Position numbers and translations under genes: made by a program. The notes beneath the pieces are model-generated. The model did no database searches, was not told the DNA's origin, and worked only from the letters and a program-made list of their open reading frames with translations. This document shows positions 36,211 to 48,245 of a stretch of DNA of 64,000 nucleotides, piece by piece. This stretch comes from Aphrophora alni (taxonomy: Eukaryota; Arthropoda; Insecta; Hemiptera; Aphrophoridae), in assembly GCA_963513935.1 (NCBI GenBank), contig OY740769.1, positions 105,751,762-105,815,761 of the forward strand, written 5' to 3'. How positions within the stretch are numbered: the first letter of the stretch is position 1; each line of letters opens with the position of its first letter.

Positions 36211-38400
36211 TCTATTCAAGTTTAGATGTATATGTAGAGTTCGGTTTTATCAGTGCCCTGTAAACCATATTAGTGAATCAACGAATGTTGGAAGAATTAT
36301 GTATAGCTACGTCAGAAACCTTTTTTTAAATTCTAAGGTATTTTCTTTTCAAGTTTGTTAAGTATAAATTATTAATTATTTTTAAACAATGATATAAGAG
36401 TTAAACAAATTTACTTTATGTGGTCAGATTATAGTGTCCATAACATTATTATAATTATAATTTATTCTGCACAATTATCAAATCATTTAAAATAAGGTAA
36501 TAATTAAATAGTATTGTGATTTGCTGAAAAAACTCGTTGATTTATTGATCCAATATTAAAAACAAAAATTCCTTATGTTGTATTGCATTTGGATCTCCGT
36601 CATGAGTTCAGTTTTTAGGGTGTATATGAATATTTTTTTATTAAAATTTTATATTTTTTCCCCGATTAATATTTAGTTTGTCAGTTGTATAATAAATTAC
36701 TCTTGACATTAAGAAATGTATGTGTCTAGATGTGCTTGTTCTCAACAGTTGCAATATTTTGTTTTTCTGCATTTATTTTTATGTATATCTTTATACTTCA
36801 ATATTTATGTTGTAGCGTCTAGGCTATTTCGGTGAAGTGGTATGTGTTTTCTTTTTCTTTTTCTTTTTTGTTAATTGTAATTAAGTTATTATTTTATGTT
36901 TTATTTTATTTATAAAGAAGTATAAAATTTATATTTTATGTTCTTTAATTATATTATATTTTATATGATATTTTTAATTTTATTATTTCCAAGTAAGTAG
37001 ATATTTTATATTCTGTCATAAGTATATTTTAAATCTTATAAATTTATTTTATATTTAATGTATTTTGTAATTGTTGAGGTAAGATGGAAGAAGTTCTAAC
37101 TTCACCCCATATATTAAAGATTCATTCTCTTCTGTAATTCCAAAATATTATATTGTTAAAAAAAAAATTTGTTATTGATGTTTCCATTTCATAAAAAGAA
37201 CGCGGTATAGTATATTATATGTTACATACTAACGTACACAATATAAGTAAGATATGTTACTTTGCGATATAGTTTTAAAATAGAACAACACTTATATATT
37301 GAAGAATGTAATAGAATGTTATTATTACAGACCTAGATGTGAAAGGAAGAAGTTAAAATCGCATTTGTGATGATCTATTAGATTTTTAAATCAATGTAAT
37401 TTGCTTGAAACAAATCATCTATAAAACATCCATCCTATTTTTTGTTTATTTTTGTATATACACATATTGTTCATGGATAAATTAAATAAAATCTCATGGC
37501 TAATGTAAAACATTTAAACTGACAAAATATATGTAAACAAACAAATTAAGTTTGATCCATTTATCTCGTAACTAGTAATGATATTCCAAATATGATCAAA
37601 ATCGAACAACACTTTCGAGATCAAGATTTGGACAAGAAAGACCTGATAGCATTGGTGAACTTTGTTGAAATTAATAAAAGTAAAAAACAACATCATATTA
37701 CAGGTATGTAAGGAAGTCTTACAACAATCAAATCATATTCCAAATATGATCAAAATCTGATAACACTTTCGAAAGTAGTCTCACAGACATTAACATATTA
37801 TAGAATTTATATATATATATAAACTGAAGGACTCTCGAATAGTGTTCTGTAACCAGAATCAAATGAGTCCTGGCTCAGGCTTCTCTTTAAACCATTTCTC
37901 AAAAAAGGTAAATTAGTTAATAGGAGTGTAATTGTGTGCGTGCACGTAGTATCTACGTGACTTGACTTCCTTTCAAATTTCTAACATCTCATAGAGTGAA
38001 CTATATGTTGTGTTTTATTCAAATTCGCTCCGCTCGTTTTATTGTCTTTTGGGTCTATTGTTTAGATGTTGCAGAATACATAATGTTAAATTCTCTTTCA
38101 ACAATTTATTGATGAAGAACTTTCCAACCATGTACAATTCTAACTCAGTGGTAATAAAACAAAATCTATATATTATCACTAGTTTTAACATTTTGACTGG
38201 CATTTTAGATGATTTTTTTGTTAATCAATTTAACAACTTCAATAAATGTGTTTGTTTTTAGTCTGATAAATATTGCTACAAGAAATTTGTTTTCACTTAG
38301 AAAACGTTTAACATACACATATGACATAAATTTTTGTTCTCCAGTGACTGGTAACCGTCATTGATATAATGAACGTAGAACGTTAATAGAAAACAACATA
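36211..38400 (+). repeat. Remainder of duplicated block 3
   Basis: No gene. Colinear with 48246-51280. A locally repeated pair of TATTCCAAATATGATCAAAA (37580 and 37738) exists in both blocks, so this small duplication predates the block duplication. The minus frame 37514-37696 and the plus frame 38010-38261 have no counterpart in block 4. Confidence 0.7.
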
Positions 38401-38479
38401 TTTTTTATGTTTTTATTTTAATTATGGTGTCAGAATTAAAAATAAATACAATTTTGTAAGTTTCGACATTACATATGTA

Positions 38480-38740
38480 AGATAAGAAGTTGAATCAATG
38501 AAACCAATTTGTGATGAAAGAAACTTTGTAAGTTAATAAAGAAAGTAAAGTAATTATTTTTCAGTCGGCTGTTTTGTTATAAAGTGGACAGAGTTTGAAA
38601 ACATCGATCTATCCGGCAAAGCGTCAACTAATATCGAGTTCATACAAGTGTAGATAAGACACGAGTCGACCCTTTATTAAGTACTAAGTAACTTTGCATA
38701 ACGTTGTGGTACAGTATTAATGGTCATTAGTTTGGTTACA
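38480..38740 (+). repeat. Landmark F, copy 1 of 3
   Basis: Contains TTTTCAGTCGGCTG, AAGTGGACAGAG, CATCGATCTATC, AGCGTCAACTAATATCGAGT, AAGTGTAGATAAGACACGAG, TCGACCCTTT and GGTACAGTATTAATGGTCAT. The same series occurs at 51460-51660 (direct) and 55430-55130 (inverted). Confidence 0.85.
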
Positions 38741-38960
38741 ATATAACTATAGTACGTTATGGAGATTGCTTTGAGTTCATTAATAAAAGGAAACACGTAA
38801 CGTCTGTAACTCGGTCTAAGTATGCAAGTGTACTGTAGTATACACCCAAACTTGCATACCCACTGCAATCAAGTCTGATATAAATTGAACTATACTATCA
38901 TTGGTCCTGTACACTTAAACAATTCCACTAATATCAAAAACTCATGTTTTCCCCCAATTT

Positions 38961-40280
38961 TTTTAATTGATTTTATTGAATATGTACAAAAATAATTACG
39001 TTTAAAAGTAAAAACTAGATTTTATACTGGAATAATTTCTAATACTATACTGCAATGTTATTTATTCTAAACAAAAACCAATAAAGCAATATAGCCATTT
39101 TCCATTTTTCTAATTTTTACACACATACACATATATATTACCCCAAAAAAAAATAATAAAAACCAAGCAAAACTATTTTTAACTAAAATGCTAATTTGGT
39201 TAAAAGCTATTACGAAATTCAGGGTCTAATAAAACAAGGGAATAAACTGACTTTTAGTGTAATCTACAGAATAACAAAAACATTTAGATAAATTGCCTAC
39301 ATTTTTATTGGACAATATTATCAATGCTATTGATTCAGTTCCCAAATTCTGGGAGTTGTGTTGTTTAAAACAGTAGTTTCCGCTCGTTTGTTGTTAAAAC
39401 TCGCAGTTGTCACTGTTTCACTTTAATTTATAGTGGATCAATAGTTGTGTAAGTTAAAGAAACCCATTTGTCTTAACTTATAATATAAACTTTTATGTAT
39501 AAAAAAATTGATTAAAATCAAAACAAATAATCTTAGCACGCTGCTAAATGACAGTGATGTATGAATTTTCTTAGAGAAGAAACTTCTGTTTAGTTGTATA
39601 AAATGTCTAAATTAGAAACTGAGCCAATTATAATGATATTGGTGATTAATATATTTACCATCCTTTAGAATTAAAATTTGCTAACAATATTACTACAAAG
39701 AATTTTATATATTGCAGTTTAAAAGTTTGCGTTCAAGATTGAAATGAAAATTGTATCTTTATTGCTGTTAATTTTATTATAATAAAGGGTGATGCCATTA
39801 TATGGTGCAGATATGATTCTGCTAAGATTGAAAATATTTAAGAAATTTTTCGTTGAAATATTGTAAAAAGTCACGTAACAGTTTAAATCTAACTTACTTA
39901 AAATGACGGTAGTTCAAACTAGTTTGCTTAAAGTTTTGCAATAATTCAACATCAAATATTTTTTATTATTTAGTTATTGCATCTAATTATATCAATCCTA
40001 AAGTTCTGTGATATAAATTGACTAAGTTATAGACAAAGTTAAATTTCGAACTTCAACCCTAAAATTTTAAACTTGGATAGTGAATGCACACAATTCACGA
40101 ATAAAATACAGATTAGTAGGCCTAAATGTAACTGTTAGGATGTTAGACAAATATAGTTTAAAGAATTTGTGAACTTCGCGAGAATACGAGATTACTCATC
40201 CATTTCTTGTTACAAATTTCTTCTTTTCCGTAATTTTAGTTTTATTACGAAAACTAACCATACCATGTGAGATAGGAAAA
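38961..40280. other. AT-rich, no gene seen
   Basis: Sequence between the duplicated blocks. No frame or repeat that I can support. Confidence 0.5.
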
Positions 40281-40283
40281 CAT

Positions 40284-40833
40284 CTATTTTATATTCTTCA
40301 TTACAACTGTTCTTCTACTAAATGACAGATTACTTCGTTGAAACACCAGTAACAGTAAATTATGAATTATAATTACAGAAACATGAAAACACGATAACTG
40401 TTCTATTGCAACCAACTCGCACAAAGACAAGCTTCCGGTTGCTGACAAGGAGTCGTCCGAAGAAGATGTTTCCATCTAGTTAATTTGAGTGAATGACGTG
40501 AAATAAAATATCGGTGCATCCAATATTTGAAAACATTAGACACAATTCACTAATAGTATTAAGTTGCTTTAACAAATACTCAAAAAATTTAAAATATTTT
40601 TTGTTGATCTCTTGAGTTTTTAAGAGTTTGACTCGATGGCTAATAAAGTACGCAATGAACCTTAGACAAATTTTCAAAAGATGAAAAGGAATTTGTGAAA
40701 TACGATACGTACTATCCAAAATCAAAATTTTGGAAGAAGAATTTTTTGAGTAGTTGTTGACTGAAGCAGTGTGAGATTGCCTTAGTAAAAAGCAGTTCTT
40801 GAAAAGGATATCTGTCGTTCGTTTATCCATCAA
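40284..40833 (-). other. Two abutting minus-strand open frames, identity unknown
   Basis: A frame of 117 codons (40833-40480) is followed 4 bases later by one of 63 codons (40475-40284) in a different phase. The second begins METSSSDDSLSATGS, a Ser/Asp-rich start that faintly recalls the N-termini of PIF/Harbinger nucleases, but the rest does not continue that family's pattern. Base composition is a little less AT-rich than the surroundings. I see no conserved domain, and chance open frames remain likely. Confidence 0.2.
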
Positions 40834-42875
40834 TTCTGCAGTGCGCTACATTCTTCATGGAAAGATCAATTTCGTATGAAATTCGGCATGCAGTCATTTT
40901 TCTCCAAATCTCAAGTCGTTTAAAAAAAATTGTCTAATTTAAAATAATTAAAATTTGTGTGTAACTACAAAGGTTTTTATTGCCTCTAATTTTGTTTTTC
41001 GTTTGTTTTTGTTTATACTTCATACTAAATAGAGCACGAAACCTCTGAAACAGTCGGCATTGATTAACGACTGCTTGACTGCTAGATTTATAAGAAGAAG
41101 GTAATTAATTACAACATATCTGTAACTATAAACAGGGATATAACTGCCATTCTGAGTAACGCTATTGACTTAGAAACTAATCTGTCATACTGCACCGATC
41201 GTTATATGTTTTGTATACAAAATAACAAATATTGAGTTTAAAATTTTTAAATCCATAAGTTTTGTGCATCAACAACATAAAATTAAAATAAATACAAAAT
41301 TTGTTAGGAAATATAAAGTATTAATATCTATTACAATATTTACCACATTTTTAATTTCTGAAAAAAATAAAATAAATAAATAAAATAATAAAAATAAATT
41401 AAAACTGTTACGAGTCAAAAAATGCATTATGTTTTAGGCTGAAATGCAGGTTTCGACCTGCGTTCAAACAACTTTAAATTTTTACATGTACCAGAGAGGA
41501 AGAGTCTGGTTTACGGAGGACAGAAATGTTATTAACCTTTGAATATTGTATATAATACTTCCACTGCTACAAATATAGAAATCGCATATTGTCTTTTTTA
41601 AATAAATAAAACAAATTAAATACAGTAAAAGCAAATAATAAATCGTTATAATAGGATTTCTATACATAGATTAATCTGTTTCTTCTGTCACTGTTAACTG
41701 GGCAAATATAATCGTACATATTTTTATTTTATTACAAAACCCCTTTAAACAGATTTTCTTTTTTAACTTTTTTCCTGTTAGCAGTCATTGTGTAGAAAAA
41801 TAATATAATTCATTAACGTTACTGTTGTCACTTTCTCATTATCTGAGCCCTTATCACCTTAATAATTATTTGTTCACTAATATTGTCAATCTGGGATTCA
41901 AGTAATTCTCGTCCGTGAAAATAACTGGACTTCCTCTATATCTGAATTTTTAGTATAAAGTTTTATATAATTTTTTGTGAAATTTAATTTTGTTTAAGCT
42001 TTACTTGACGCCCAGGCATTCCCATTAAAATACATCTTATCTTTTAATATTTTAAGTAAAGGGTTAAGCATTTGCAGCTCTATTTCCTTTAAAGGTAATT
42101 AATTTATCATTTCCTTTATTACACATAAATCACAATCACGTGTGTTATCTTTTCCTTTGCCTATTTTTAATTGGAGTGGTTAATTTTTTAAATCCTGCGT
42201 GGTTTGGAAACTTATTAAAATGTGTTTCTAAAACAGAGCATACCCTATAAATCCAACCACGTTATCCTTTCCACAAATCCAAAGGAACCGGGTATCTAGG
42301 TCACAGTAGTGGTTACTCCTGAATCGCTTTCCATGGCTGTTTCCAACATCTAGCTACCTATAACTTTGAGAATTCTGAAGCGATTTTAACGATTATTTCA
42401 ATTATAAATAAGGATTTAGTTATGTAGCAAATTATTAATGATAAAATGTATGTTTTTATAAATATAAGTGCGCAACATATTTCAAACAAAATGGAAATTA
42501 AATTTTAAGGAAGCAAAACATAGTTATATCTCGGAAACTTATGCGCTTATCTAAAAAAAGATGTTGAAAACTTTACAAAATGTTGTAAAATATATTGAAA
42601 ATTCTTCTTTTTTTGTATTACCCGTGCAGACATATATTGTTGACTTAGAAACTACTGAATCAAACCTGACCAGGTACAGTACTTAAATAATTAGGAAAGA
42701 ACCTGGAATTCAAATAAGATCAGTAGATCTTGGGTTATAAACTTAAAAACGGATAGATACAAAGAGGTTAAGTTTTATATTATTAAGTGTGTATTTATGA
42801 ACATACACACAAAATGTCATAAATATTTCGAAATGAAAGCGATCGTCTATTATAGATTGAAGATAATAGTAGCGT
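40834..42875. other. No gene seen
   Basis: A small perfect hairpin, GCAGGT-TTCG-ACCTGC, lies at 41446-41461. 42240-42360 is GC-richer without a recognisable motif. The rest is AT-rich. Confidence 0.5.
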
Positions 42876-42899
42876 AGTTGTAGTGATTTCTAATTATTA

Positions 42900-43330
42900 G
42901 TTTACTAGGGGTGGGTGATCAAGTATATTCTGAGAAAAATAAATAAGTAATTTATTTCTTGAATCATTCTACAAGTTGGAGTTAAAACTGTTGGCTGGAT
43001 TACTTGGGACTCTTTCAAGCGTGTTAAAGCTTAGCGAAGATTGACTCCCATTTATCAATATCGAGAGGCGATATTCAGTAGGGAAAAGTGGGGGTTGAAA
43101 CGTTATGTTTAAATTTATGTTGACAACAATGAATCGTTTCTCTGATAATCCGCCCACCTGAGTTATGAAGGTGACTTTATATATTCACACTTGTTTGCTG
43201 TATCGTCTCTCGGTTATATTTTACTGTAGAATAAACACTAGTGTATATCAACATATATCTTGTCACTGTTTGTACACGTCATTTTGTGAAAAGTTTGTCT
43301 TCTTTTTCACTATCATGTATTCAACTTCTT
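42900..43330 (+). repeat. Landmark A, copy 4 of 4, with upstream flank
   Basis: GTGGGTGATCA (42910), GTTAAAACTGTTGGCT, GATTGACTCCCATTTATCAA, AAATTTATGTTGACAACAAT, TGAGTTATGAAGGTGACTTT, CACTTGTTTGCTG, AGAATAAACACTAGTGTA and TTGTCACTGTTT. It preserves features of copies 1, 2 and 3 at once, so it is probably closest to the ancestral sequence. The minus frame 42969-43157 is a by-product. Confidence 0.85.
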
Positions 43331-44319
43331 CTTAGTTTCTATATTCACCGATATATTTATAGACTGTAGATATTTTTTTTTTAAATACAGCATTTGTTAC
43401 GATGTTAAACTTGGTACTGTTGACAAGAAAAGCGGTAATTATATTTATTTACAATATATTATCGTGGTTATATCTAGGTAATGTAACTAATCTTTTATTT
43501 ATGAAAAGTATCTGTTATTTTAATCTCTGTCGTCAACAGAATTGTCTGCATCTGTGTGTCCTCCTTGTGATTTATTTCGGAAGTAAAGAAGTCAATAATA
43601 TTCTCTTAATTCATAAATTGTATCCATTATTTTGAAATAATTTGGTACCAAAATTAACTAATTATAAAAGTATGAAACTGTTCCTTAAAGATCCGTTTAA
43701 CAATTCTTCTTAAATTTAATATGTAGGCTGGGTATAAAATAATATTAGATAAGTTTACTATAGAAAAATTGGGTAGAATATCTCAAAATGACGACTGATT
43801 TAAAAAATTTAAAACAGTTTTTAAGATAATTTTACCCTCACTTTGCACATCATCCATCAATAGCTCTTTTTCAGATGATTATTTATACTGTAAATGCCAT
43901 TAAATTTGGTTCAAACGTGACTAAATTATTACCTCTGAACTTGTTTTCTAAGTTGAATAGCGAGAGTTATTAGTAAAAAAACAAAACATTATTAAAAACA
44001 CCACCCTATTATAAGAAATAACAATAACAGAAGAAAAATTGTAGTAGTCAGAAGTTTAGTAAATATACGTAAGCGCGTAATTTAATTTTAAGTATACCTT
44101 TCTTCTATATGTAAGCAACCCTGTCAAATATAAACAACATTCAGTCTTTATACTTATTGAAATAATATTAAAACCTAAAATGAGATTGAATGGCTACATA
44201 AACAGTCAGCAGTCTGGAATAATTATTGCCTTCACTTGTATGATAAAACTGTTACTGGTGATAATTAAATAGCAATTTACTTTATTCAATTGTTAATAAC
44301 AAAGTCTTACAACATGATG

Positions 44320-45290
44320 GGCATCCTTCTCGAACAGAGGAATTTGGAAAAAAAGGAGCTGTTGAATGAACTCTAAGGTTTAAAACATTTTTTGGAGAAG
44401 GAGGAGGGGAAGAGAAATATATGATAAATGCATAACAGAGTTTTTCTCTCTCCCTCTTGTTGTTTGAAGACAGAGAAAATAGGTTTGCTAAAATCTATGA
44501 AGGGGGGAGGACTAACTTAAAAAAGATAAGAAACACTCTAGACTTCAGCAATGTGTAAATGCAGAAGCATATATTTTAAACACTTAAAAAGTAAATACTA
44601 TTATTGTTTTCATTTTTTGACAACATTTTGTTTTTTAATAGTCTAAAATAAATATTTGATTACATAGGAATATGTGCAATGATTTATGGGTAACCCGGGA
44701 TATGTCTCAAATTTATAATAAATTAAAATTGTAATGTAAAAGAGTAATCACAGTAGTATCAAAGAGTTGTCAGCTTTATTAAATGTTTACCAGATAAACT
44801 TTGGAATTTTGGACACACACAAAAATATCGTTGTTTAAAATCAAAAAAATCTCTCGTTCATAATCAACTTATAAAAAGAAGAAATAAAAAGCATAAAATA
44901 AAGACCCCTAGCTCTCGAATATTCCGATAGCAACAGAGATTGATAAAAACAAGAGTTGGTCATGAAAAATAGGAAAGATGAAAGAGAGCCATCTAGTCCA
45001 AGACTACTTGTAGAGTCTATATAGGCTACTCTCAGAATTCCCAAGACTGTTCTCATTAAAGTGATCCTCTGAAAGTAACAGAAAATTTGAAAATGAATAT
45101 TTACTTTCGAGCATTTCCGTCCACTTTCATTTGTGCTTAACCATGTTTTAAAATCACTGATTTAATTATGTGATTTACAATTATTCATGTTGATACTTTA
45201 TTGCAGCATTGTTGTATTTGACTTTTGTTTACTTATTGTTGTTCTTGTTTTTCCCCCGTCCCTGTTTTGTGTGTGATACATTGAAAGGAC
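44320..45290 (+). repeat. Landmark D, copy 4
   Basis: Colinear with 32490-33700 (CCTTCTCGAACAGAGG, ACACTTAAAAAGTAAA, CAAGAGTTGGT, AGTCCAAGACTAC, AATGAATATTTAC, AATCACTGATTTAATT). Positions 44890-45060 are also an inverted match to E4 at 47990-48160. The minus frame 44841-45056 lies within it and is not kept in block 3. Confidence 0.8.
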
Positions 45291-46498
45291 ACTAAGTACG
45301 ATATATATTTAAAAAGTTGTCTAAGCTTGATTAGCTTTTGTCGTATAAATACATCCACAGCTCAAATCGTAGTTACTGTTAAGGTTAAGAAAGTTTTTAA
45401 CTATTTTACCTGAACCGGAATACTTGCAACTTTCCACACTAATTTGAATTATTAATATTCACATTACACTAAAATTTAAACGAAATCTGAATAACCGAAT
45501 GTGAGAAGATACGTCTTATATAACAGCTCCAAGAACCAGCACTTTGGAGAGATGGTTAGTGTGTATACTTAGAGGCTACATGAGCAAACTTTGATCTAAA
45601 GCGACGGAGCACATTTTTAGAAAATAGATTTTTTTCTTATGCCATCCACCTCAAATTGGGTTATTGAACAACTAATTAAAAAACAAATAAAAAGTCTTGG
45701 GATATGGTCAAAATATATCCAATAGCAAATTTGATTCAAATCAGTTCACATTTTAGGGCTGTAGACAGACGTCGTTTTTAAAACTGTTCTTTTTTCCACT
45801 TAGAGGATCTCAAAACGGGTATAACTAGAAACAATTAGACATATATTTTTGTAATCAATTACATAACTTTCTCCAAACTACGTGTTTTATGTGAGAAGAA
45901 GAAACAGAAATTTAAGAATAAATATAACTTTTCATTGATAGTAAATATGCAACTGTCAACTATAGAAGAAAAGAATCAGATTAACAAGTGTGAAAGAAAT
46001 TAATGCAATATTTAATTTTTAATATGTAATTCTTCAAGCATTAAATAGCAGTTAGCCTTAAAAGGTTACCTATAGTGAATATGATGTTACAATCCCAAAG
46101 GCCATAGCTTTATCTTGTTGTAATCTTTAGTTAGATATCTTTCTTACATTTTTCTTCACCAATCTCTTCCGACCATAACGGTGGTAAATACTCATTAATC
46201 TGCACGTTTTTAAACGAAATCGGTATAGCCGAATTTGAGAAAATTCGTCTTACATAACAGCTCATGGCTGAATTTCCGATAACTCACGAATATGATTTTT
46301 TGGAGTAATGGCGACCAATACGTTTCGCGTGAAGACGTAGAAGCTGCGCATGTGCAAACTTAAATTCAAAATGATTTATATATCCAGAAAATAATCAACA
46401 TGGAATTTTGTATTCCATTACATAGTTTTCATACTGCGTGAAAGAATATTGTAAACCTCTCGATACTAAATATACAACTCTCACAATATCAACAGATT

Positions 46499-46530
46499 TT
46501 CCTATCTTCTCACAATAGAGAAGATAGGAA
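46499..46530. repeat. 13-bp perfect hairpin
   Basis: TTCCTATCTTCTC, a 6-base loop ACAATA, and GAGAAGATAGGAA. It is the strongest short palindrome I saw in the window. Confidence 0.9.
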
Positions 46531-46667
46531 TCATACTTTGAAAATAATAAATTGTATAAAGTTATATTTTTGAAATGCTCAGCGTTTTGTTGGGTATAAA
46601 ATATTGTAGTTTTACACGCATTTAAACGTAAAAGGATTTCCTGTTGTAAGTATGGGGAGATCTCTAT

Positions 46668-46749
46668 TAGGGATGTGTTTAATAGTTGCGTGCTTGTAAC
46701 TGTTCCGTTCCAGTTACAACGGTTGTAATGGAACTATACCAAATCCCTT
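46668..46749. mobile_element. Possible very short foldback element
   Basis: TAGGGATGTG at the left and the reverse complement of AAATCCCTT at the right form imperfect ends about 82 bp apart. A perfect inner palindrome, TTGTAACT/AGTTACAA, lies at 46694-46719. No convincing target-site duplication. It interrupts the local duplication. Confidence 0.3.
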
Positions 46750-47104
46750 CTCTTTCCTGAAACTGTTTTAAAAGATAGTTTAATTAGTTGTTGAGGGTGT
46801 ATAACCCCCCATCCCCAGTACGACCAACTTTAAAACCGTGCTCCCGTAGCCTCTTACCACCTCTATTTATAGACTGCAGGCGCGCCAATAACTCAACAAC
46901 CAACACATTCGAGGAGAAAAGAATCGTATGTTAAAACAAACAACTATTATTCATATAAATACAATATTTAATATTTGAAATATTCTGCGGTTTTGGACAT
47001 AAAATATGTAATTCTTCACGCATTTAAATATAAGTTAGGCTTAAAAGGTTACCTTATAGTGAATATGATGTTATAATCTTGAAGGTCAAATGCTTACTAA
47101 TGAT

Positions 47105-47355
47105 TAAGTGAGATTATTTACTGGAATTCATTGCAGACTGGATGCTCTTAAATTATACCGACACACTGTTTCCGTGCACTGATAAGAATGAACAGTAATA
47201 AATCATGCTTGGGAATGCCTAATGTCTTCAGTTCAGAACATATATTTGAATATTTGCAATTGTAATAAAAAGGCCAAGTTTGAAACTTCAGTAAATTATT
47301 TTTACTGAAAACTGTGACTGAAACATAAGGTAAAGACAATCATATAAAAATGTAT
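47105..47355 (+). repeat. Landmark B, copy 4 of 4
   Basis: TTTACTGGAATTCATTGCAG, ATAAATCATGCTTGGGAATG, TTCAGTTCAGAACATATATT, GAAACATAAGGTA and AAAATGTATGTAA. The minus frame 47148-47339 reads LGIPKHDLLLFI here. Confidence 0.85.
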
Positions 47356-47984
47356 GTAACCATAGCCTTCTTGATATTTAGAATTGATGCGTCTAGACTA
47401 CTATATCTATTTGATGAGGAAAATATAAGTTTCCAAGATACTTTAGACCATAAAGAAAAACATGAAAGATACCAAAAGAGTTCGTGTATAAATAGGTATG
47501 AGAGACGTTATATTTGAACTGTCAATAGTTTTCCTCAAAAAAATTTAAAAGGTAGGCCCTACATAAGTAGTTACAAAGGCACAACGTCAGAAAGAATACA
47601 GAACACTTGATTATTAGCGTGTTGTTTACTTCATTCTGATTACATTTTTATAAATATTAACTAAATTGACGTTCTTACTTCCTAACCCATGTTATATTTC
47701 TTTTCATAATACCTAAACAGGTTGATTCACATAATAAATAATACATGAATCCATGACTTCATTAAATTTAACTTGATGTAATTATTAAAATAGCTCAAAT
47801 ATATGTTTGATATTACTTTGTTTACAATTCAGCTTTTTTTCAATATTTTATTTTACAATTGTTTTTTATAAACTAATTATCTTTGCCTTTTATATATTAT
47901 TCCAGCCTAGACCACGAGTAAAATTTTATTATGGTTTAAATGATACATTTTACTTAAAAAGTCGATGATTCAATTAATAATATA

Positions 47985-48245
47985 TTTCAATCAAAGGCTC
48001 GCTTACAATGAACTTCAGGAATACTTGCTATATCCTATACATTTCTGCATGTAATCCTGTGTTAAATCCCTCTCTTTTATCTTTCCTACCAGGTATCTCT
48101 TGCCCAACTCTTGTTCTCTTCCAGCCCTGATGATATTAGAGTTGTGTAGGGCTAGTAGTCAATATATTCTTTCTTATAGAAGTGTTTCGCTGTCAACAAA
48201 CAAGGAGGAAATATATAAATGTTTATTGCAACCTTCCACTATAAG
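47985..48245 (-). repeat. Landmark E, copy 4
   Basis: Matches 35925-36210 directly and 44890-45060 in inverse orientation. On the minus strand, 48068-48051 reads DLTQDY, preceded by VGKIKER, and a stop follows 14 codons later. The poly-T tract seen beside E3 is absent here. Confidence 0.8.

Larger units (their letters stand above)
30290..38960 (+). repeat. Duplicated block, copy 3 (partner 42880-51950)
   Basis: Homologous landmarks appear in identical order and orientation in both blocks: A (30.40/43.04), D (32.50/44.32), B (34.31/47.11), E (35.93/47.99), a post-E stretch with TCAAATCATA and TTTTCCCGATTAAT (36.47 and 36.66/48.51 and 48.68), the GATATAGTTTTAAA segment (37.27/49.48), ATTAAGTTTG with TATTCCAAATATGATCAA (37.54/50.01), CCTTTCAAATTTCTAAC (37.97/50.32) and F (38.57/51.46). 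Offsets vary between 11.8 and 12.9 kb through indels and insertions. This copy contains the Penelope/reverse-transcriptase insertion at 31.2-32.4 kb, which copy 4 lacks. Confidence 0.85.
45470..47100 (+). repeat. Local duplicated segments inside block 4
   Basis: AAACGAAATC, ATAACAGCTC and nearby words recur at 45480-45530 and 46213-46265. TATGTAATTCTTCA, CATTTAAATA or its variants, TTAGGCTTAAAAGGTTACC and TAGTGAATATGATGTTA recur at 46022-46095 and 46998-47072. A third, weaker version occurs at 46590-46635. The order suggests two or three tandem copies of roughly 0.5-0.9 kb, later rearranged. Confidence 0.65.

Noticed and set aside
40480..40833. 117-codon frame as an annotated gene
   Set aside because: No domain, no start context and no conserved copy. 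Kept only as a low-confidence feature together with its neighbour.
41446..41461. Possible tRNA T-arm (GGTTTCGACC-like)
   Set aside because: Only a 6-bp hairpin. No matching acceptor, D or anticodon arms around it.
17545..47355. Landmark B as a conserved exon (minus-strand NIPKHD in all four copies)
   Set aside because: Copy 1 has an in-frame stop, changes between copies are not biased to third positions, flanking frames differ, and similarity extends beyond any common frame.
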